Source of the DNA: JANRKG01 sp033763635
GTDB lineage: Bacteria > Cyanobacteriota > Cyanobacteriia > GCF-001939115
Reading direction: 5' to 3'
NCBI GenBank assembly: GCA_033763635.1
Contig: JANRKG010000314.1
Span: forward strand, 1-13,084
Length of the DNA stretch: 13,084 nt
In this document: positions 1-6,715 of the stretch, piece after piece
Position numbering within the stretch: the stretch's first letter is position 1
Layout of the letters: each line of letters opens with the position of its first letter
Translations under genes and position numbers: made by a program
Notes under the pieces: generated by a model
The model's database searches: none
What the model was told of the DNA's origin: nothing
The model's input: the letters and a program-made list of their open reading frames with translations, nothing else

Positions 1-2
1 AT

Positions 3-1094
3 ATTCTGTTGCTGGATGTCACCCCCCTCTCCCTTGGTGTTGAGACGATTGGTGGGGTGATGAAGAAGCTGATCCCCCGCAACACGACCATTCCTGTCAG
101 ACGATCGGACGTTTTCTCGACTTCCGAGAATAATCAGACGATGGTGGAAATCCATGTCGTTCAGGGAGAACGGGAAATGGCAGCGGCGAATAAATCCCTG
201 GGACGATTTAAGCTCACCGGGATTCCCCCGGCTCCTCGTGGAATTCCCCAAATCCTGGTGGCCCTGGACATTGATGCAAACGGGATTCTCCAGGTTGCTG
301 CCCTCGACAAAACGACAGGCCGAGAACAGAGCATCACCATTCAAGATGCCTCAACGCTGGCAGAAGAAGAGGTACAACGGATGCTGCGGGAAGCGGAGGC
401 ATTCGCAGCCCAGGACCGGGAAAAACGGGAGCGCATTGAGCGACGAACCGACTCTGAAAGCCTGATTACTCAATCCGAACGGTTCCTGCGCCAGTTGTCA
501 ATGGACTATGGAATTTACTATGCAAATGATCAACGCCGTCGCATTGAGCAACTCATTCAGGACTTACGGACTAGCCTGAGTGAAAACAACGATCGTGGAA
601 TTGACCGCAACTACCTGGATTTGCGGGATGCACTCTATAGCCTGAGACGGGAAGTGTACCAGCGGGAACGGGAAGAAAACGAAGAAGAGGATTTTCTCGG
701 TTCTGCATTGGGTTCGATTCGTCGCGTCTTTTCTGGGGATGATGAGGACGATTACGACAGCTACAGAGACCGGGAGTATGGCGATCGAGGGTATGGCGAT
801 CGGGGTTACGGGGGTGGCTATGATAACCGTCGCCCAGAGGAACGAGGCTACAACGATCGGGGTTACAACGATCGGGGCTACAACGATCGGGGCTACAACG
901 ATCGCGAGTATGATACTCGCCGTTCGGACGATCGCCGTTCGGACGATCGCCGTTCTGACGATCGCCGCCCAGAGCGGAACCGCGATCGAGATTATTATGA
1001 AGATTCCTATCGGCGTTCCAATTCCAGTGGGGGGCGATCGATCAAACCTGCCCAGAATGATAATTGGGACGAGGATGAAGACGATTGGCTTTAG
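3..1094 (+). CDS. dnaK3: Hsp70 chaperone DnaK, DnaK3-like, 3' part with long disordered tail (5' truncated by window)
   Basis: This is the C-terminal part of an Hsp70 ATP-dependent chaperone; the nucleotide-binding domain lies upstream of the window. The frame opens at base 3 with LLLDVTPLSLGVETIGGVM, the linker and first strands of the substrate-binding domain. VQGERE, NKSLGRFKLTGIPPAPRG and DIDANGILQVAALDKTTG follow (roughly visible residues 1-110), then the helical lid (about 120-240). After that comes a tail of about 120 residues rich in Arg, Gly, Tyr and Asp, with pentapeptide repeats, ending in an acidic stretch and Trp-Leu. Ordinary DnaK has a much shorter tail. Cyanobacterial DnaK3 paralogues are known for long C-terminal extensions and are reported to be membrane-associated, and a DnaJ gene directly downstream fits the dnaK3-dnaJ3 arrangement. 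The family is certain; the DnaK3 assignment is inferred from tail length and neighbour. Confidence 0.9.
   Translation: MLLLDVTPLSLGVETIGGVMKKLIPRNTTIPVRRSDVFSTSENNQTMVEIHVVQGEREMAAANKSLGRFKLTGIPPAPRGIPQILVALDIDANGILQVAALDKTTGREQSITIQDASTLAEEEVQRMLREAEAFAAQDREKRERIERRTDSESLITQSERFLRQLSMDYGIYYANDQRRRIEQLIQDLRTSLSENNDRGIDRNYLDLRDALYSLRREVYQREREENEEEDFLGSALGSIRRVFSGDDEDDYDSYRDREYGDRGYGDRGYGGGYDNRRPEERGYNDRGYNDRGYNDRGYNDREYDTRRSDDRRSDDRRSDDRRPERNRDRDYYEDSYRRSNSSGGRSIKPAQNDNWDEDEDDWL
771..968 (+). repeat. 15-base tandem repeats in the dnaK tail, each carrying the HIP1 core CGATCG
   Basis: In-frame repeats encode R-G-Y-N-D (units at 843-857, 858-872, 873-887, 888-902) and R-R-S-D-D (918-932, 933-947, 948-962). 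Related R-E/G-Y-G-D units lie at 771-800. Nearly every unit contains CGATCG. Eleven copies lie between 782 and 1040, and all but the last sit in the same codon phase, reading as Asp-Arg. The unit length of five codons keeps the frame when copies are gained or lost. The encoded segment should be disordered and of mixed charge. Confidence 0.9.
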
Positions 1095-1217
1095 TTCTGA
1101 ATTGGCTGTATCCCCTTAGATTAGAATAGATACGCCCTATCCAGGATCGAGACGTTTCCCCAGAACGTTTTACCGTCGATCGATCGATTACAATTCATAT
1201 CCCTTATCTTGATCGCG

Positions 1218-2198
1218 ATGCAAAATTTTCGTAATTACTATGAAATTTTGGGGGTTCCCAGAGACGCATCATTGGAAGAGATCAAGCAGGTCTACCGTAA
1301 ACTGGCCCGTCAGTACCATCCTGACTTGAATCCCGGTAATAAAGCCGCCGAGGAAAAGTTCAAGGATATTGGGGAAGCCTATGAAGTCCTGTCTGATACA
1401 GCAAAGCGCGCCCAGTACGATGGGTTTAGTCGGTACTGGAAGCAGTCTGGCTTCCAGGGAACTGCAAGCCGTAGTAATGGTTGGGCTGGTCGTGCTGGGG
1501 CCGAGCGTACTGTAGGAGATGAAGGTGAGTTTAAAGACTTTACTGACTTCAATAGCTTCATCGATCATCTAATGGGTCGCAGTGGCGGACGTACTACCAC
1601 CACAGCCCCCCGATCGGTTCCTGAAAATAACCAGTGGGAACCGGGCACCACGAAAAAAAGCTACACGGTTCCTCCCCGTGCGACAAAACTGGACGCGGAA
1701 GCGCGTTTAGTTGTTCCTCTGGAGAAAGCTTACACGGGCGGACGGGAACGCATTCGCTTGGAGGACGGGCGTTCTCTAGAAGTCAGTATGCCTCCCGCAA
1801 TGCGAACGGGCGATCGAATTCGGTTGAAGGGTCAGGGCGTTGGAGGCGGAGATCTGTACTTGAAGATCGAAGTGGCTCCCCATAGTTTCTACCGGATCGA
1901 GAATACAGATATCTACTGTGAATTACCCGTCACTCCCAGCGAGGCGGTTCTGGGGGGGCAGGTAGAAGTACCGACTCTGGATGGGTTAGTGAAGATGACT
2001 ATTCGCCCCGGAATGCGATCGGGCCAACGGCTCCGGTTAGCGAGTAAGGGCTATCCCGATGGAGATGGGCGGCGGGGAGATCAGATTGTCGAAATTCAAA
2101 TTGTGGTTCCTAAAGATCCCAGTGAACAAGAACGGGAATTGTACGAAAAGTTACGTCATGTGGAAACCTTCAATCCCAGATCTGGCCTACCGATCTAA
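1218..2198 (+). CDS. dnaJ3: Type II J-domain co-chaperone (DnaJ3/CbpA-like, no zinc finger)
   Basis: This Hsp40 co-chaperone should stimulate the ATPase of the DnaK encoded just upstream and deliver substrates to it. The J domain spans about residues 5-70, with YYEILGVPRDAS at the start and the catalytic HPD at 34-36. A linker follows, richer in Gly, Ser and Thr than in Gly-Phe (about 75-150), and then the two C-terminal beta-barrel domains (about 155-315; GDLYLKIEVAPHSFYR and PTLDGLVKMTIRPGMRSGQ are typical). There are no CXXCXGXG repeats, so it is type II, at 326 residues a normal length. I prefer the ATG at 1218 (MQNFRNYYEILGV) over a TTG nine bases upstream. No strong Shine-Dalgarno sequence is visible. 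It lies 123 bases after dnaK on the same strand, the typical dnaK3-dnaJ3 order of cyanobacteria. Confidence 0.92.
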   Translation: MQNFRNYYEILGVPRDASLEEIKQVYRKLARQYHPDLNPGNKAAEEKFKDIGEAYEVLSDTAKRAQYDGFSRYWKQSGFQGTASRSNGWAGRAGAERTVGDEGEFKDFTDFNSFIDHLMGRSGGRTTTTAPRSVPENNQWEPGTTKKSYTVPPRATKLDAEARLVVPLEKAYTGGRERIRLEDGRSLEVSMPPAMRTGDRIRLKGQGVGGGDLYLKIEVAPHSFYRIENTDIYCELPVTPSEAVLGGQVEVPTLDGLVKMTIRPGMRSGQRLRLASKGYPDGDGRRGDQIVEIQIVVPKDPSEQERELYEKLRHVETFNPRSGLPI

Positions 2199-2213
2199 GG
2201 AATGGTAGGCAGA
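2181..2213 (+). terminator. Hairpin across the dnaJ stop codon, without U-tract
   Basis: GCCTACC at 2185-2191 and GGTAGGC at 2204-2210 are perfect complements. Three more pairs (TCT 2181-2183 with AGA 2211-2213) follow a single bulged G. The loop of 12 bases holds the TAA stop (2196-2198). No run of T follows, so a classical intrinsic terminator is not shown. It could instead be a 3'-end stabiliser, which is reasonable in cyanobacteria, where U-tracts are often missing. Confidence 0.45.
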
Positions 2214-2298
2214 GTCGTTGGGGATGTGATGGAGGTGATTCTGATTACTCACCCAGTGGGCACGATGAGTAGCCCAGTAGATCCACTGCCGAAACCGT

Positions 2299-2314
2299 AA
2301 CTGTTACAATAGTT
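2299..2314 (+). promoter_or_regulatory. Possible sufU promoter/operator region
   Basis: An imperfect palindrome, AACTGTTACAATAGTT, contains a -10-like TACAAT (2305-2310) about 30 bases before the sufU ATG. No good -35 hexamer sits 16-18 bases upstream of it, so the promoter call is weak. The dyad symmetry (12 of 16 positions) could be an operator. Confidence 0.2.
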
Positions 2315-2341
2315 AAGGAATATCATTCTTCGCTTAACACC

Positions 2342-2815
2342 ATGACCCTGGGCAATTTGCGCGATCTCTATCAGCAAGTCATCCTGGAGCGCTACAAAAA
2401 GCCTCGCTTCAAGGGTAAAACGGACCCCGTTCATCGCTATCAGAAAGGTCACAATCCTTCCTGTGGGGACACGATCGAACTCACTCTGCAATTGAATGAT
2501 GCCGGGGATCGGATCGAGGAGGTGCGCTTTGACGGGGAAGGATGTGCGATCGCAATAGCCTCAGCGGATTTAATGGCGGAAGCCCTGCGGGGAAAAGAAG
2601 TGGATGAAGCCCTGCGGATGGTACAACAGTTTCAGGTCATGATGAAAGGAGAAGGGGAGTTCCCGCAAGAACACCGAAAGTTAAATGTGATGCAGGGAGT
2701 TTCCCAGTTTCCGGTACGCATCAAGTGCGCGAATTTAACCTGGCATACCTTAAGGGCTGCTTTGGAGTCTAAGAACGGGGCGAATGCTGGGAGTGGATTT
2801 GTCAGCAACGAATAG
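2342..2815 (+). CDS. sufU: SufU-type Fe-S cluster assembly protein
   Basis: This is a member of the IscU/SufU fold family, which takes sulfur from a SufS-type cysteine desulfurase during iron-sulfur cluster assembly in the cytoplasm. The metal/sulfur ligands are all visible: NPSCGD gives Cys41 and Asp43, GEGCAIA gives Cys68, and VRIKCANLTWHTL gives Cys129. Their positions nearly match Bacillus SufU (Cys41, Asp43, Cys66, Cys128), and the roughly 60-residue spacing between the second and third Cys is the long SufU spacing, not that of IscU. The histidine before the last Cys in IscU is replaced by Lys128, again as in SufU. The length of 157 residues is normal. No sufS, sufB or sufD gene is in the window, so it is separated from the rest of its pathway here. 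It may be transcribed alone, as 143 bases separate it from dnaJ. Confidence 0.88.
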   Translation: MTLGNLRDLYQQVILERYKKPRFKGKTDPVHRYQKGHNPSCGDTIELTLQLNDAGDRIEEVRFDGEGCAIAIASADLMAEALRGKEVDEALRMVQQFQVMMKGEGEFPQEHRKLNVMQGVSQFPVRIKCANLTWHTLRAALESKNGANAGSGFVSNE

Positions 2816-2830
2816 TGTGATGTAAGCATG

Positions 2831-2836
2831 TATACT
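2831..2836 (+). promoter_or_regulatory. Possible -10 element before ycf51
   Basis: TATACT matches the -10 consensus at five of six positions and lies 78 bases before the ycf51 ATG. No matching -35 is placed correctly. A perfect -35-like TTGACA at 2843-2848 lies downstream of it and has no good -10 of its own. The call rests on one hexamer in the 98-base gap and is weak. Confidence 0.2.
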
Positions 2837-2913
2837 ATTTCGTTGACAGATTCCCTTTTGACTTCCAATTCTTCAACTTCTTTTTTTAACCGTTTTTCCT
2901 AACTTCGATCGCC

Positions 2914-3432
2914 ATGCCGACGACTGCTGATTTTTTTACCGCTACTCAATGGGTTGGAATTACAACCCTGGTTTTTGCTGCTCTGACGGTCCTTGCGTTC
3001 GTCCTGAGTTGGGGAATCCGTTTTCGATTGGTTGGGGTCACAGGGTTTACCGCAGTGTTGACAGGAGGGTTATTTGCCCTGAGTCTGGTTCCTCTGACCC
3101 ATACGGTTATCCCCGGAGCTACGAAATTTTCTCGAACCTATGACAATGGGGCGACCCAGGCAGTGATTACCGTTTCCCCCGATATTACCGAGTCCCAGTT
3201 GGAAGCGACACTGCGGCAGGCGGCAGAAGATCTCTTCTCCTTTGGACGGTTAGGTTCCGGTGAGGATATGCTGACAATCCGGGCACGGACGCTGATTCAT
3301 CCCTCTCCCGGTATCTCCCAACCCCTCTTCCTGGGGCAAGCCCGTCGCTCCCTCGCCAGCCGAGAGGATGGGCAAATGGTGATCGAGATCTTTAAGGATC
3401 GCCTGAGTCAAATTCCTAAAACATCTGCATAG
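2914..3432 (+). CDS. ycf51: Ycf51 family membrane protein
   Basis: Ycf51 is a small protein conserved in cyanobacteria and some red-lineage plastids; its function is not established. The N-terminal half carries two hydrophobic segments (about residues 10-32 and 36-60), with WGIRFRLVGVTGF between them, so the protein should sit in a membrane by two helices. The C-terminal domain is soluble. It holds TQAVITVSPDITESQLEATL, followed by DLFSFGRLGSGEDMLTIRAR and a segment with LGQARRSLASREDGQM. These match my memory of the family closely, and the length of 172 residues is usual. It follows sufU by 98 bases on the same strand. A strong hairpin region follows its stop, suggesting that its transcript ends there. 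Confidence 0.85.
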   Translation: MPTTADFFTATQWVGITTLVFAALTVLAFVLSWGIRFRLVGVTGFTAVLTGGLFALSLVPLTHTVIPGATKFSRTYDNGATQAVITVSPDITESQLEATLRQAAEDLFSFGRLGSGEDMLTIRARTLIHPSPGISQPLFLGQARRSLASREDGQMVIEIFKDRLSQIPKTSA

Positions 3433-3439
3433 GTTTCCC

Positions 3440-3457
3440 ATCGGGCAACATCCCGAT
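3440..3457 (+). terminator. First hairpin after ycf51
   Basis: ATCGGG (3440-3445) and CCCGAT (3452-3457) form a perfect six-pair stem with loop CAACAT, eight bases after the ycf51 stop. AT-rich TAATAAT follows, but there is no run of T. It may act together with the larger palindrome that comes next. Confidence 0.4.
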
Positions 3458-3462
3458 TAATA

Positions 3463-3501
3463 ATAGAAAGATCCCAGGGGAAATTTCCCCTTGTTTTCTA
3501 T
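3463..3501 (+). terminator. Nested palindrome, likely ycf51 terminator or operator for the next operon
   Basis: The core AGGGGAAATTTCCCCT (3476-3491) is a perfect 16-base palindrome. An outer perfect inverted repeat, ATAGAAA (3463-3469) with TTTCTAT (3495-3501), encloses it. The T-rich TTGTTTT after the core supports intrinsic termination of the ycf51 transcript. Because it ends only 15 bases before the dehydrogenase ATG at 3517, it could equally be a protein-binding site or a leader hairpin of that operon. Confidence 0.5.
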
Positions 3502-3516
3502 CGATTTTGACTTGAC

Positions 3517-4704
3517 ATGTCCAGCCAAACCAGTTCCAAAAGTCCCATTATTCATTTGGCCATTGCCCCAATTCGGGTGATGCGGGGTGAACAAGCCCTG
3601 TCTGAAGCAGGGGAAGCCATTACCCAATTCGGGCGGCGACCGTTGATCATTGGGGGGAGTCATACCCTGGCGATCGTTGACTCAACCTTCAAACCCTTGT
3701 TAGACCAGCATTCCCTGATCTACACCCAGGCTAATTATGGCGGGAATTGTAGCGAATCTGGATTAGCCCAGTTGCATCAGGCACGGATGGATCATGCCGC
3801 AGACATGATCATTGGCATTGGCGGCGGTAAAGCCCTGGATACGGCTAAACTGGTTGCCCATCAAGCAAGTTTGCCCGTTGTCACAATTCCTACCTCTGCT
3901 GCAACGTGTGCCGCATGGACGGCCCTTTCCAATGTTTACTCGGATGAAGGAGCATTTCTCTACGATGTGGCCCTGGCCCATTGCCCTGATCTCTTAATTC
4001 TGGATTACTCCCTTGTTCAAACTGCCTCTCAGCGAACTCTAGTGGCGGGAATTGGGGATGCGCTGGCAAAGTGGTATGAGGCTTCCGTGAGCAGTGGTCA
4101 TTCTGATCAAACCTTGATGATTGCTGCGGTGCAACAGGCGCGGGTGTTGCGGGATATTCTGTTTCAGAAGTCGATCGCCGCTCTGCAAGAACCCGGTGGA
4201 GCCAGTTGGCGAGAAGCGGTGGATGCGTCTGTCTTGCTGGCGGGGGTGGTTGGTGGCCTGGGGGGTGCCCAATGCCGAACGGTCGCAGCCCATGCGGTGC
4301 ATAATGGTTTGACCCATCTCCCAGCCAGTCACGGCACACTTCATGGGGAAAAGGTGGCCTATGGCATCCTGGTACAACTGCGATTAGAGGAAATGCTGCA
4401 AGGCAATCAATTAGCGGCTAGTGCCCGTCAACAGTTGCTCAAGTTCTATCGTGAGATCGGGCTTCCCCAAAACCTGAGCGACTTGGGGATGGGCCACATT
4501 TCCCTGGTGGAGTTGCAACGGGCCGCCGAGCTTGCCTGTGCCCCCAACTCAGACATTCATCGGTTGCCTTTCCAGGTCGTGCCCAGTCAACTCATGGCAG
4601 CAATGGTTTCCACCACCGCCCCCGGTTGGTCTGATGGGGAAAATCGGCGACGGGTGGAAGATAACTCAGAAAATTCTGTGAGCGATCGAGAGGTGACAGC
4701 ATGA
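3517..4704 (+). CDS. Iron-type alcohol/glycerol dehydrogenase family protein
   Basis: This belongs to the metal-dependent dehydrogenase family that includes glycerol dehydrogenase GldA. These enzymes oxidise an alcohol, or reduce the carbonyl, using NAD(P) and a metal. The N-terminal domain is a Rossmann-like fold with IIGIGGGKALDTAKLVAHQ at about 98-116, the family's cofactor-binding GGGKxxDxxK. The helical C-terminal domain has the metal ligands: Asp181 in GIGDALAKWYEA, a His in AAHAVHNGL (259 or 262), and His276 in HGTLHGEKVAYG. IPTSAATCAAWTALS (124-138) matches the usual PT-S/T-A-S/G segment. The length of 395 residues is normal. The last 20 residues are polar and probably unstructured. 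The start ATG has no clear ribosome site. Its stop overlaps the start of the aminotransferase gene, so the two are very likely translated together. The substrate is unknown; GldA itself is only one possibility. Confidence 0.85.
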   Translation: MSSQTSSKSPIIHLAIAPIRVMRGEQALSEAGEAITQFGRRPLIIGGSHTLAIVDSTFKPLLDQHSLIYTQANYGGNCSESGLAQLHQARMDHAADMIIGIGGGKALDTAKLVAHQASLPVVTIPTSAATCAAWTALSNVYSDEGAFLYDVALAHCPDLLILDYSLVQTASQRTLVAGIGDALAKWYEASVSSGHSDQTLMIAAVQQARVLRDILFQKSIAALQEPGGASWREAVDASVLLAGVVGGLGGAQCRTVAAHAVHNGLTHLPASHGTLHGEKVAYGILVQLRLEEMLQGNQLAASARQQLLKFYREIGLPQNLSDLGMGHISLVELQRAAELACAPNSDIHRLPFQVVPSQLMAAMVSTTAPGWSDGENRRRVEDNSENSVSDREVTA

Positions 4705-5903
4705 GAGCGAATTGGTTGGAGCCTGCGGATCGTCTCAAGTCCCTACCTGCCTATGTCTTTGCCCGTCTGGATGAGTTGAAGGCTCATGCACGGGAGCAGG
4801 GGCTAGACCTGATTGATCTGGGAATGGGCAACCCCGACGGGGCAACCCCTCAGCCTGTGGTGGAGGCAGCGATCGAGGCACTCAAAGATCCGGCGAATCA
4901 CGGCTATCCCCCCTTTGAAGGCACTGCTAGTTTTCGTCGTGCCATTACGGATTGGTATCACCGTCGCTATGGGGTTGAACTGGACCCGGAAGGAGAAGCC
5001 TTACCCCTATTGGGTTCGAAGGAAGGGCTGACCCACTTAGCCCTGGCCTATGTGAATCCGGGGGATCTGGTGTTAGTGCCTAGCCCCGCCTATCCCGCCC
5101 ACTTTCGGGGACCATTGATTGCCGGAGGGAAGGTTCATACCCTGGTGCTAAAACCAGAGAACGGTTGGTTGATTGACCTGGCGGCGATTCCAGATGCGAT
5201 CGCAGAACAGGCCAAAATCCTCTACTTCAATTACCCCAGTAATCCGACCGCCGCGACCGCTCCCAGAGAATTCTTTGAAGATGTGGTGGCCTTTGCCCGA
5301 AAGCATGAAATTCTGCTGGTGCATGACCTCTGCTACGCAGAACTTGCCTTCGATGGCTATCAGCCTACCAGCTTACTGGAAATTCCGGGAGCGAAGGAAA
5401 TTGGGGTAGAGTTCCATACCCTATCCAAAACCTACAACATGGCGGGCTGGCGGGTCGGATTTGTTGTGGGGAATCGCCAGGTGGTTCAGGGCTTGAAAAC
5501 CTTGAAGACGAATCTGGACTACGGTATCTTTTCCGCCTTACAAAAAGCGGCTGAAACAGCCCTTCAATTGCCAGATGTGTATCTCCAGGATGTACAAACT
5601 CGCTATCGAACCCGTCGCGATTTCTTGATTCAAGGGCTGGCGGATTTGGGTTGGGAGGTGCCCAAATCCTTAGCAACGATGTACCTCTGGGTGCCCTGTC
5701 CTCCAGGAATGAGTTCGACGGACTTTGCGCTAACGGTACTGCAACAGACGGGGGTGGTGGTGACTCCAGGGAACGCCTTTGGGTTTGCCGGGGAAGGGTA
5801 TGTGCGGATTAGCTTGATTGCCGATTGCGATCGTCTCGGTGAAGCACTTCGTCGTTTCAAACAGGCAGGGATTCGGTTTAAGCCGGAGGCAGTCGTTTCC
5901 TAG
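4701..5903 (+). CDS. Class I/II PLP-dependent aminotransferase, AlaC-like
   Basis: A fold-type I aminotransferase that moves an amino group between an amino acid and a 2-oxo acid using pyridoxal phosphate. The sequence resembles E. coli AlaC (glutamate-pyruvate aminotransferase) along its length: LPAYVFARLDELK and LGMGNPDGATP at the N-terminus, LGSKEGLTHLALAYVNPGD, FNYPSNPTAA, VHDLCYAELAFDGY, and the active-site HTLSKTYNMAGWRVGF with Lys243 as the PLP lysine. The carboxylate-binding Arg should be that in GYVRISLI. The length of 400 residues is usual. Database labels such as LL-diaminopimelate or aspartate aminotransferase are common for this group, but canonical cyanobacterial DapL has a different N-terminus, so I prefer AlaC-like. 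Its ATG shares four bases (ATGA) with the dehydrogenase stop, indicating translational coupling. Its end faces the rhomboid gene, with 29 bases between the two stops. Confidence 0.87.
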   Translation: MRANWLEPADRLKSLPAYVFARLDELKAHAREQGLDLIDLGMGNPDGATPQPVVEAAIEALKDPANHGYPPFEGTASFRRAITDWYHRRYGVELDPEGEALPLLGSKEGLTHLALAYVNPGDLVLVPSPAYPAHFRGPLIAGGKVHTLVLKPENGWLIDLAAIPDAIAEQAKILYFNYPSNPTAATAPREFFEDVVAFARKHEILLVHDLCYAELAFDGYQPTSLLEIPGAKEIGVEFHTLSKTYNMAGWRVGFVVGNRQVVQGLKTLKTNLDYGIFSALQKAAETALQLPDVYLQDVQTRYRTRRDFLIQGLADLGWEVPKSLATMYLWVPCPPGMSSTDFALTVLQQTGVVVTPGNAFGFAGEGYVRISLIADCDRLGEALRRFKQAGIRFKPEAVVS

Positions 5904-5932
5904 TTTGGCTTGACCTTCGACCGTCTGTGCCA

Positions 5933-6565
5933 TCACTGAAACGATTGCAACCGAGTTCCGATCCATTCGGCGAAGGGGCGCAGATCTTCGAGATACCGCG
6001 CCACCACAATTCCGCTGACAAATCCGAACAGATGCCCCTCCCACGACATGCGCGATCCGTCAGGCCGACGATCGCGCGGGACCATCAATTGCAGGGTCCA
6101 ACCATAGAGAAAGATGGTGGCGATCGAAGCCAGAACCGCCATTGTGCTTTCCTGAAAGTATCCCCGGAGCAGCAGGAAGCCAAAGTAGGCGAAGATCAAG
6201 CGACTCGCTCCGATTTGCCGTCCTGCCCCGCCCAAACACCAGGTGGCAATTCCGCTCAAAACTTCACTAACAAGGGTGACAATCCAGAAGTCGATCGGGC
6301 CTTGCAAAAGCAGAATAAACCAGCCCAAGATCAAAAAGGGGGGCGTGTTATTGAGGAGGTGCCGCCAACTGCCATGTAGAAAAGCGGAAAATACAATTCC
6401 CACTAAGCCTTCCGAGGTGCGGGGACGCAGGGCGAATCGATTCAACTGACCATTCAGCAGAAAGTTGAGAACACTCACACTCCAAATCGCAATGAGACAG
6501 TAGCCCAAAATTGTGAAGTGAACTTGGAGTCTGCTGAGAACTGGAGTGAGGTCGATTGAGTCCAT
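5933..6565 (-). CDS. Rhomboid-family intramembrane serine protease
   Basis: Rhomboids cleave transmembrane segments of other proteins inside the membrane with a Ser-His dyad. Both residues are visible: Ser121 in IGASRLIFAYFG (GxS motif, here GASR instead of the usual GASG) and His178 in WEGHLFGFVSG. The HxxxN oxyanion motif is present as His69-Asn73 in HGSWRHLLNN. The hydrophobic pattern suggests six membrane helices, starting near residues 16-37. At 210 residues it is a minimal rhomboid without extra domains. I chose the ATG at 6565, which gives MDSIDLTP; the frame stays open upstream, but starting there would run into the divergent kinase gene. It points toward the aminotransferase gene and is divergent from the kinase. 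Its substrate cannot be guessed from context. Confidence 0.85.
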   Translation of the reverse strand: MDSIDLTPVLSRLQVHFTILGYCLIAIWSVSVLNFLLNGQLNRFALRPRTSEGLVGIVFSAFLHGSWRHLLNNTPPFLILGWFILLLQGPIDFWIVTLVSEVLSGIATWCLGGAGRQIGASRLIFAYFGFLLLRGYFQESTMAVLASIATIFLYGWTLQLMVPRDRRPDGSRMSWEGHLFGFVSGIVVARYLEDLRPFAEWIGTRLQSFQ

Positions 6566-6669
6566 AATTTCGGTTGGCAGAAGCAAACTATGGCAAGAGA
6601 CAGAAGGAAAATGCTCACGATACGGTCTGTTTAACCTGGACCCCGCCCTAACTTGAACGGCTACTGTTG

Positions 6670-6675
6670 TATAAT
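6670..6675 (+). promoter_or_regulatory. -10 box of the sensor kinase operon
   Basis: A perfect TATAAT lies 40 bases before the GTG start of the GAF-PAS kinase. TTGAAC at 6653-6658 is too close (11 bases) to be the standard -35. No better hexamer stands 17 bases upstream, so the promoter may depend on an activator. AAGGG at about 6695-6699 is a possible but distant ribosome site. Confidence 0.4.
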
Positions 6676-6715
6676 CCCTCTGGCAGAAGAATACAAGGGT
6701 TAAATTACTCTTATT

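Noticed and set aside
843..962. Evenly spaced short repeats resembling a CRISPR array
   Set aside because: The units are directly adjacent 15-mers with no spacers, lie inside a coding frame, and have no cas genes nearby.
739..1119. Second open frame across the dnaK tail, rich in Thr-Ile-Ala repeats
   Set aside because: It is the out-of-frame reading of the 15-base repeats; the in-frame product continues a clear Hsp70, and no start signal is present.
2843..2848. Perfect TTGACA before ycf51
   Set aside because: The region 16-18 bases downstream (CCAATTCT) does not resemble a -10 element.
3890..4339. 149-codon minus-strand open frame inside the dehydrogenase gene
   Set aside because: It is rich in Pro, His and Arg, as expected for the reverse of a coding frame in this base composition, and has no family features.
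4701..5903. Naming the aminotransferase dapL
   Set aside because: Its N-terminus and motifs follow AlaC, not the known cyanobacterial DapL pattern, and no lysine-pathway gene is nearby.
5927..6379. 150-codon plus-strand open frame
   Set aside because: It is antisense to the rhomboid gene, which has catalytic Ser and His and membrane helices; the plus-strand product shows no recognisable fold.
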